Source: UBA9647 sp049522195 (lineage in GTDB: Bacteria; Bacteroidota; Ignavibacteria; UBA10030). Taken from it: a stretch of DNA of 19,215 bases. Each line of letters begins with the position of its first letter. Positions within the stretch are counted from its first letter, which is position 1. The notes beneath the pieces were generated by a model. The model ran no database searches, was not told the DNA's origin, and saw only the letters and a list, made by a program, of their open reading frames with translations. Of the stretch, positions 14,453-19,215 are shown in pieces. Position numbers and translations under genes: made by a program. The stretch is from the NCBI GenBank assembly GCA_049522195.1, contig JBEKOB010000077.1, forward strand, positions 1 through 19,215, in the 5' to 3' direction.

Positions 14453-15202
14453 TCAAGCAGAAATTCGCTCGGCAACATCTCGGGCATTGACAACGGGGGG
14501 AGTGTGAGGATCGGAGCGAACCGGTTCCGGAGCAAATGGATCGAATGACAGAGCTTCTTCGAAGCTTGGAAAAGTCTTCAGCTTTTCCAGCGGTGTCTTT
14601 CCCTTGAGGCTTGCCATCGTTCGGTTGTTGTTATGAAAATAGAGGTAGGCGATGAGTTCGCCGACGAGTTCAGGGATGGCCGGAGATCGATGTGAACTCC
14701 CCGCCTGATGAATGAATGTGAGATGATCGAAAACAGAAAAGAAGTCGTCCAGCGTGCGATCGGCGACCACCAGATGAAGAATTCCCTGCGCCTCAAGATG
14801 AGTTGTGAAGCGTTGATTCGGCGATGTGAGCGGATCGACCCAGAACGGGTTCTTTGCCGCTGTTCTGATCCGGGAAATCCCGAACGGGAGCTTCCGACGA
14901 GCAAAATCCAGGAAATCTGTTGCAGATGCAAATGAGTCGGTGAGGTAGATGCGGGCGATCTGGATGTGTGTGCACGCATCGAATGCAGAGAATACTGTCG
15001 GTCGCATGTTGCCCAGCTGAAATGGCAAAATCGACGAGTCCAGGTACACCAGGGCTCCTGGTTTTGGAGCGAGCCGATTGAGCATGGCAGCCAGCCTCGC
15101 CATCTTCGCTTCACCAATGGCGCTGTTCGGCGGGAGCCCCTGGCTTCCGTCTGCACGTGTATGAACCGCAGTTTGAAGAGTCGACATTTCTCCCCCCTCC
15201 AT
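14453..15202 (-). CDS. Integrase-core (IS481/rve-like) domain protein lacking catalytic residues
   Basis: The 249-residue protein resembles the catalytic core and C-terminal part of IS481-type transposases. LVYLDSSILPF (51-61) matches the first strand with catalytic Asp55. FDACTHIQIARIYLTDSFASATDFLDFARRKLPF (74-107) matches the next strands and helix. LIAYLYFHNNNRTMASLKGKTPLEKL (183-208) matches the usual 'YNN.RPH.SLG.KTP.E' end. However, the expected 'IRTDNG.EF' reads IRTAAKNPF (Asp replaced by Ala115). The expected 'RTP..NGKVER' reads RTLDDFFSVFD (Glu replaced by Phe158). The N-terminal helix-turn-helix is absent. The frame is intact, with no stops or terminal inverted repeats seen, suggesting domestication rather than decay. 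Start ATG 15202 has GGAGGA (15208-15213) 5 bases upstream; ATG 15187 is an alternative. The gene is divergent from moeA. Its function is unknown. Confidence 0.7.
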   Translation of the reverse strand: MEGGEMSTLQTAVHTRADGSQGLPPNSAIGEAKMARLAAMLNRLAPKPGALVYLDSSILPFQLGNMRPTVFSAFDACTHIQIARIYLTDSFASATDFLDFARRKLPFGISRIRTAAKNPFWVDPLTSPNQRFTTHLEAQGILHLVVADRTLDDFFSVFDHLTFIHQAGSSHRSPAIPELVGELIAYLYFHNNNRTMASLKGKTPLEKLKTFPSFEEALSFDPFAPEPVRSDPHTPPVVNARDVAERISA

Positions 15203-15422
15203 CCAAATCCTCCGCTTCGACCTCCCCCCACACCATACTACCATTGTCGTGCCAGAGTCCTTTGGTCGTGATCGACGGGACAATTCAGTTTACGGATAGG
15301 ACGGTTCATCAAGCAGGGCTTTGCAGGATGAACGAACTCTGCCCTTTGAGTGTTTTGGATGAAGGCGTAGGACACTCTGAAATTTGTACAATTTACACGC
15401 TTAAGAACAAGACGAGTTCGCC

Positions 15423-15451
15423 TTGATTTTCCTTCACTGTCTGGATATATT
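15423..15451 (+). promoter_or_regulatory. Putative sigma70-like promoter of the molybdenum-cofactor operon
   Basis: TTGATT (15423-15428) and TATATT (15446-15451) are spaced by 17 bases and lie 22 bases before the moeA ATG, giving a leader of about 15 bases. The -10 box matches the consensus at five of six positions and the -35 at four of six. A perfect 8-bp palindrome, TTGTACAA (15384-15391), lies ~30 bases upstream of the -35 and could be a regulator site. No molybdenum-cofactor riboswitch fits in so short a leader. Confidence 0.5.
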
Positions 15452-15473
15452 GAACCACCACGGAATACGTTGA

Positions 15474-16709
15474 ATGCTCTCATTCGATCAGGCTCTCGCG
15501 AAGATCATCAATGAAGTCAGCCCAACTGGGACCGAATTGTGTGATCTGCGATCCTCTCACCTTCGTGTGCTCGCCCAGAATGTAGTAGCTGGTTATGATG
15601 TTCCCCGGTTTGACAACTCATCGATGGATGGGTATAGTCTCAGGGCGGAAGACACCTTGGGGGCGGCTTCCGACCGGGGGGCAGAGCTTCCGATCGAGGG
15701 CGAAATCGGGGCAGGTGATACTGGTGAGAGAACGCTGAAGCCTGGATCGGCTTGCCGCATTTTCACCGGAGGGGCTGTTCCACGCGGGGCTGATGCAGTC
15801 ATTGAACAGGAATGCGTCGAGGTCGTTGACAAGAAAATCCTTCTCCGGACTCCGGTATCCAGCGGGAGAAACATCCGCCGACGAGGAGAAGATGTACTTT
15901 TTGGCCAAACTGTTCTTGAACACGGCGTCTCCATCTCTGCAGCGAGGTTGGGAGTGCTTGCTTCCCTGGGTTTGAGTCAGGTCCTCGTATATTCGACCCC
16001 ACGGGTTGCCATACTGACTACAGGGAATGAACTGGTCGACGTCGATGAACCGCTCGAGCTCGGCAAGATCCGCGACAGCAATTCGTACACCCTCGCGTCG
16101 CTCGTCCGCGAAGCCGGATGTGTCGCGGCCCCGATAGGCAGAGCCACGGATTCAATCCCCGTGCTGAGCGAGAAGCTGAAGGTAGGGCTCTCGCACGATG
16201 CGCTGATCACGTCTGGCGGCGTCTCAGTGGGCGATAGGGATCTGGTTCTCGAAACGCTGAAAGAGCTGGGAGCAGAAATCTTATTCTGGAAGGTCAATAT
16301 CAAGCCTGGAATGCCTTTCGCATTCTGCCTCTTCCGCAAGGAAGGGAAGTCGAAACCAGTGCCGGTGTTCGCTCTTCCGGGGAATCCGGTCTCGACGATG
16401 GTGACATTTCTTCAACTTGTCCGGCCTGCACTTGAGAAAATGCGAGGCCTCCGGGGTGGACATTTGAACGTGCGACTGAGGGCAACCCTTGAGCAGGACC
16501 ATGAGAAAAGGGACGGAAAAAGGCACTTCGTCAGAGGAATTGTGCGGAACGAGAACGGGAAACTCCTTGTTCGAAAAAGTGGATCCCAGAGTTCAGGGGT
16601 GTTGACGTCAATGTTAGTTGCCAACTGCCTCGTGATAATTCCTGAAGATGTATCGCTGGCAAAAGCCGGCACAGAGGTAGAAATCGAATTGCTCCGAGAA
16701 TCACTTTAG
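15474..16709 (+). CDS. moeA: Molybdopterin molybdenumtransferase
   Basis: Catalyses the last step of molybdenum-cofactor synthesis, inserting molybdate into adenylylated molybdopterin. The 411-residue protein has MoeA blocks in order: DVPRFDNSSMDGYSLRAED (42-60), RIFTGGAVPRGADAVI (95-110), RVAILTTGNELVD (177-189), SGGVSVGDRD (247-256), KPGMPFAF (277-284) and FALPGNPVSTMV (299-310). Its length fits a standalone MoeA with all four domains, including the C-terminal beta-barrel. The start ATG at 15474 is just downstream of the putative promoter and has GGA ~10 bases upstream. It is the first gene of the operon; moaD follows after 7 bases. MogA/MoaB, MoaC and MoeB/MoaZ are not in the window. Confidence 0.96.
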   Translation: MLSFDQALAKIINEVSPTGTELCDLRSSHLRVLAQNVVAGYDVPRFDNSSMDGYSLRAEDTLGAASDRGAELPIEGEIGAGDTGERTLKPGSACRIFTGGAVPRGADAVIEQECVEVVDKKILLRTPVSSGRNIRRRGEDVLFGQTVLEHGVSISAARLGVLASLGLSQVLVYSTPRVAILTTGNELVDVDEPLELGKIRDSNSYTLASLVREAGCVAAPIGRATDSIPVLSEKLKVGLSHDALITSGGVSVGDRDLVLETLKELGAEILFWKVNIKPGMPFAFCLFRKEGKSKPVPVFALPGNPVSTMVTFLQLVRPALEKMRGLRGGHLNVRLRATLEQDHEKRDGKRHFVRGIVRNENGKLLVRKSGSQSSGVLTSMLVANCLVIIPEDVSLAKAGTEVEIELLRESL

Positions 16710-16716
16710 GTATGAC

Positions 16717-16977
16717 ATGGACTCACCGCATGTGACAGTGACCGTCCGGTTGTTCTCCGTCGCAAAGGATCTGGGAGGATTTGAAGACGAGGTGTTCCGG
16801 TTGCTACCAGGTTCGAAAGCGAACGATGTCATGGAAGAACTGAGCAGGCGAAACCCGCAGTTCAACAAATGGCGAGACTCCATTCGATTGGCGGTCAATC
16901 ATGAATATGTAGCGAACGACCACGCTTTGCATGATGGTGACGAGGTCGCCGTCATACCTCCTGTCAGTGGAGGATAA
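16717..16977 (+). CDS. moaD: Molybdopterin synthase small (sulfur-carrier) subunit
   Basis: Ubiquitin-fold sulfur carrier that, as a C-terminal thiocarboxylate, donates sulfur to precursor Z within molybdopterin synthase. The 86-residue protein ends VSGG, the double-Gly terminus needed for adenylation and thiocarboxylation. It shows the typical pattern VTVRLFSVAKDLGG at the start and NHEYVANDHALHDGDEVAVIPPVSGG-like strands at the end. The first few residues (MDSPH) are extra relative to short MoaD proteins. It is 7 bases after moeA and 20 bases before moaE, its partner subunit. Confidence 0.93.
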   Translation: MDSPHVTVTVRLFSVAKDLGGFEDEVFRLLPGSKANDVMEELSRRNPQFNKWRDSIRLAVNHEYVANDHALHDGDEVAVIPPVSGG

Positions 16978-16997
16978 TCCCGAACGGGTTCATCGAG

Positions 16998-17435
16998 ATG
17001 GTGCAGATCACTCAGTCACGGATCGATATCCAACAAATCATCGACTCGGTCATTACTCCCGAATCGGGAGGAATCGACGTATTCCTCGGCACGACACGCA
17101 ATCATTCCGGGGATCGACCTGTGGTCTCATTGAGCTATGAAGCCTATGAGCCGATGGCAATCAAGATCATGACTTGCCTCGAAGAAGAAGCGCGTGCCCG
17201 CTGGCCGCTCTGCGAGGTGGCACTCGTGCACAGACTGGGTGCAGTCGGATTGTGCGAAGCCAGTGTCGTGATAGCTGTCTCATCAGCACATCGTCAGGAA
17301 GCGTTTGAGGCTTGTAGGTTTCTCATCGACCGCCTGAAGAAGGATGTCCCCATCTGGAAGAGTGAGCACTTCGCGGATGGAACCGTAGAACGGTCAGGTA
17401 CGTCAAACGAAAAAAAGAGAGGGGTCGAAGCGTGA
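16998..17435 (+). CDS. moaE: Molybdopterin synthase catalytic (large) subunit
   Basis: Large subunit that converts precursor Z to molybdopterin, using two sulfurs delivered by MoaD. The 145-residue protein contains GGIDVFLGTTRNHSGDRPV (24-42), SLSYEAYEPMA (44-54), VALVHRLGAVGLCEASVVIAV (74-94) and the active-site stretch LKKDVPIWKSEHF (113-125). The lysines near 114-115 and 121 match the catalytic pair of the family. The C-terminal ~15 residues are charged and unconserved. Start ATG 16998 is preferred, with a GTG immediately after as an alternative. The stop overlaps the moaA GTG start by four bases (GTGA). Confidence 0.95.
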   Translation: MVQITQSRIDIQQIIDSVITPESGGIDVFLGTTRNHSGDRPVVSLSYEAYEPMAIKIMTCLEEEARARWPLCEVALVHRLGAVGLCEASVVIAVSSAHRQEAFEACRFLIDRLKKDVPIWKSEHFADGTVERSGTSNEKKRGVEA

Positions 17436-18463
17436 CGATAGGTTCTCCGGAAATCCTTCGGAGTAAAAGGGACGGGGTGCTTCGAGATTCGTTCAATCGA
17501 ACGATCAATAACCTGCGCATCTCAGTGACGGACCGGTGCAACTTCCGTTGTAAGTACTGCATGCCCGAGCAGGGGATGACCTGGATGGCGAGGTCCGAAC
17601 TCCTGACGTTTGAAGAGATCACCCGGCTCACCGGGATTTTTGCACAGCTTGGCATACGAAAGATTCGTCTCACAGGCGGAGAGCCGTTGATGAGGAAGGA
17701 ATTCCCGAAGCTCGTTGCCGGAATTGCAGCGATCCAGGGAATTGAGGATATTGCGGTCACGACGAACGGATACTTCCTTTCCGAGCAAGGGGCCGATTTG
17801 GTGAAGGCGGGCCTTCGCCGAATCAATGTAAGCCTCGATTCGCTTGATGCTGGGCATTTTGAAGAGGTAACAAGGCGCAACTACTTTGAGAGAGTATGGA
17901 AGGGGATCGAGAATATCGAGAGACTCGGGATACGCCCCATCAAGCTCAACGTCGTCCTCATTCGCGGCATCAACGATTCGGAAATCATCAACTTTGCCCG
18001 GCTGGCCAGAAGCAGGCCATTTGTTGTTCGCTTCATCGAGTTCATGCCGATCGGATCGGATGACGGCTGGACAGCAGAGAAAGTCGTGCCGACACACGAG
18101 GTCATCGATCGCATCGAGCGGGAGCTTGGGAGCCGGCTGGTGCCCATTGAGAAGCACGGCGCACAACCTGCCGACAGGTATCGTCCTGAGGATGGTGTGG
18201 GCGAGTTTGGATTCATCAGCTCTGTGAGCGAACCGTTCTGCGATCACTGCAACCGGATTCGCATCACCTCCGACGGAAAACTGCGGACATGTCTCTTCTC
18301 CCTTGAGGAGACAGACCTCAGATTCCTGTTGCGGAGTGGCATGAGCGATGACGGGATCAAGGAAGTGATTCAGGATGCGGTGTGGAGGAAAGAGGCGGGG
18401 CATTTGATCAATCAACCCGGGTTCACGCGTCCGACCCGAACAATGTCACAAATCGGGGGATGA
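17432..18463 (+). CDS. moaA: GTP 3',8-cyclase (radical SAM), molybdenum-cofactor step 1
   Basis: Radical SAM enzyme that, with MoaC, turns GTP into cyclic pyranopterin monophosphate. The 343-residue protein has the N-terminal cluster RCNFRCKYCMPE (Cys36, Cys40, Cys43), the SAM-binding RLTGGEPLMR, and the second cluster CDHCNRIRITSDGKLRTC (Cys270, Cys273, Cys287) that binds GTP. It ends with the conserved Gly-Gly tail (SQIGG) required for activity in the family. The start codon is GTG at 17432, overlapping the moaE stop, so translation is coupled. Family similarity begins about residue 18 (RDSFNRTINNLRISVTDRC). All key residues are present. MoaC must be encoded elsewhere. Confidence 0.97.
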   Translation: MTIGSPEILRSKRDGVLRDSFNRTINNLRISVTDRCNFRCKYCMPEQGMTWMARSELLTFEEITRLTGIFAQLGIRKIRLTGGEPLMRKEFPKLVAGIAAIQGIEDIAVTTNGYFLSEQGADLVKAGLRRINVSLDSLDAGHFEEVTRRNYFERVWKGIENIERLGIRPIKLNVVLIRGINDSEIINFARLARSRPFVVRFIEFMPIGSDDGWTAEKVVPTHEVIDRIERELGSRLVPIEKHGAQPADRYRPEDGVGEFGFISSVSEPFCDHCNRIRITSDGKLRTCLFSLEETDLRFLLRSGMSDDGIKEVIQDAVWRKEAGHLINQPGFTRPTRTMSQIGG

Positions 18464-18464
18464 A

Positions 18465-18992
18465 ATGAAAATCTGCCTGCTCCTTTGTTCACTGCTTTTG
18501 ATCTCCTGCACTACCAAGGAGAAACGTGAGCCTGTGCCACTACCGGCCCAGGATGCTGCACAAATTGAAGAAAGTATTTCCAATTTCTATTCCGGACTCT
18601 CCAGGGCGTATAACGGTGGTGGAGTTAACACCGACAGCCTGTTCGATATTTTCTTTGAGAAGGATGTCCGGTATGTGACGGCATGGGGTTGGACGGAACC
18701 GCTCGATTCGACGAAAGCTAGGCTGCGGAATGCGATACGACATGTCAAGGACTACAGCCATCACATCGAAAGCCTGCAAGTGAAATCGTACGGCAACGCG
18801 GCGTATGCATTTTTCGTCTTGCGACAGGAATATAAAGTTGACGATAACCCTCTGGCGGAATACCTTCCGACGACGTTCGTGCTTGAGCGGCGCGGTCCAG
18901 ATTGGAAAATTGTGCACGTCCACCGTTCGACAGACTATGAGACGATCCAACAGTACGTTGCGCTGCAGCAGAAGCGTGATGCGAAAAAGTGA
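18465..18992 (+). CDS. Lipoprotein with NTF2-like (SnoaL/ketosteroid-isomerase-type) domain
   Basis: The 175-residue protein starts with MKICLLLCSLLLISC, a short signal peptide with lipobox LISC. Cys15 would become the lipidated residue, placing the protein on the periplasmic side of a membrane. The mature part is typical of small NTF2-like domains: an N-terminal helix (AAQIEESISNFYSGLSRAYN), a middle 'FEKDVRYVTAWG' strand, and the end pattern FVLERRGPDWKIVHVHRS. Such domains bind small molecules or act as enzymes, and the function cannot be assigned from sequence. It begins 1 base after the moaA stop and precedes a molybdoenzyme gene by 19 bases, so it is probably in the same operon. A role alongside that enzyme is only inferred from position. 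Confidence 0.78.
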   Translation: MKICLLLCSLLLISCTTKEKREPVPLPAQDAAQIEESISNFYSGLSRAYNGGGVNTDSLFDIFFEKDVRYVTAWGWTEPLDSTKARLRNAIRHVKDYSHHIESLQVKSYGNAAYAFFVLRQEYKVDDNPLAEYLPTTFVLERRGPDWKIVHVHRSTDYETIQQYVALQQKRDAKK

Positions 18993-19011
18993 GTAGCAGC
19001 GAGTGAAGCAT

Positions 19012-19215
19012 ATGGGGTTGTTCGAGAAGAAGCCGATGATACAGGGGACTAATTCCTTCGGGAAGCCCAAACTGCCTCCGGGACAGACTGCGACGTCGAA
19101 GTTCCAGGTCCTGACGTACGGAGAAACGCCATCGATCCCAATTGAAGGTTGGCAGTTCTCGGTGTGGGGCTCCGTTGAAGAAGAACGGCAATGGAGCTGG
19201 GACGACTTCATGAAT
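19012..19215 (+). CDS. Sulfite-oxidase-like molybdopterin oxidoreductase, 3' truncated by window
   Basis: The frame runs open from ATG 19012 to the window end (68 codons). The visible sequence contains KLPPGQTATSKFQVLTYG (residues 20-37), then GWQFSVWG (47-54) and WSWDDFMN at the edge. This order, 'LPPGQ..T.KFPVL.YG..P......W.F.VWG.VE....W.WDDF', is the characteristic N-terminus of the small soluble sulfite-oxidase-like family (YuiH-type). That family carries one molybdopterin and no haem. The substrate is unknown. No signal peptide is seen, so a cytoplasmic location is likely. GAGTGAAG upstream is a modest Shine-Dalgarno. Its place at the end of a molybdenum-cofactor operon supports the assignment and makes it a likely user of the cofactor. 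Confidence 0.8.
   Translation, partial: MGLFEKKPMIQGTNSFGKPKLPPGQTATSKFQVLTYGETPSIPIEGWQFSVWGSVEEERQWSWDDFMN

Noticed and set aside
15218..15245. TGGCAC-N5-TGG sequence on the minus strand upstream of the integrase-core gene, resembling a sigma54 promoter
   Set aside because: The -12 part lacks the invariant GC and no sigma54 activator is nearby; likely chance.
14371..15480. Insertion-sequence ends flanking the integrase-core gene
   Set aside because: I looked for matching terminal inverted repeats and target duplications on both sides and found none, so no mobile element is called.
17522..18415. Antisense open frame of ~297 codons inside moaA
   Set aside because: It lies wholly within a conserved radical SAM gene on the other strand and shows no family features; shadow of moaA.

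Overview
The window comes from a Gram-negative bacterium with roughly 53-55% GC. It encodes an Omp85 outer-membrane protein whose C-terminus ends in Phe, and a lipoprotein. Most genes lack a strong Shine-Dalgarno sequence. The gene content is a prenyltransferase of the (di)geranylgeranylglyceryl-phosphate type, a complete tilS-hpt-ftsH block and a 'class 1 isoprenoid' enzyme. Together these point to the Bacteroidota/Chlorobi (FCB) neighbourhood, perhaps an Ignavibacteria-like lineage. This placement is inference; there is no rRNA here to settle it. Coding density is high, and almost everything falls into three blocks of housekeeping and accessory genes.

Region A (1-8960, plus strand). The 3' part of an Omp85 (BamA/TamA-like) gene overlaps a UbiA-family prenyltransferase gene. 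Ribonuclease HII (rnhB) and a YraN-family nuclease follow, with an ATGA overlap between them. Next is an NAD-salvage pair, pncB and pncA, converting nicotinamide to nicotinate and then to nicotinate mononucleotide. A putative promoter then precedes a CstA-type transporter. The block ends with an unusual 431-residue protein carrying class I isoprenoid-synthase signatures, preceded by a hairpin-rich intergenic segment.

Region B (9317-15202, minus strand; listed in transcription order). First is an integrase-core protein that keeps the fold but has lost two of its three catalytic acids. It is followed by a small intrinsic terminator and an elongator-type tRNA-Met(CAT). An inverted repeat comes next, then tilS, hpt, ftsH and a dolichol/polyprenol-kinase-type membrane protein. 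The last two genes overlap by ATGA. Between the converging ends of regions A and B (8961-9316) there is no gene, only a long nested stem-loop.

Region C (15474-19215, plus strand). A good sigma70-like promoter drives a molybdenum-cofactor operon, moeA-moaD-moaE-moaA. It continues into a small NTF2-like lipoprotein and the start of a sulfite-oxidase-type molybdoenzyme cut by the window end. That last gene is a likely consumer of the cofactor.

The features most worth a second look are the divergent class I isoprenoid-synthase-like protein, the catalytically dead integrase-core gene, and the isoprenoid/lipid theme (UbiA, class I enzyme and polyprenol kinase within 9 kb). The nested stem-loop between the converging operons is a further candidate. 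I do not see CRISPR arrays, intact insertion sequences, phage genes or a recognisable defence system.
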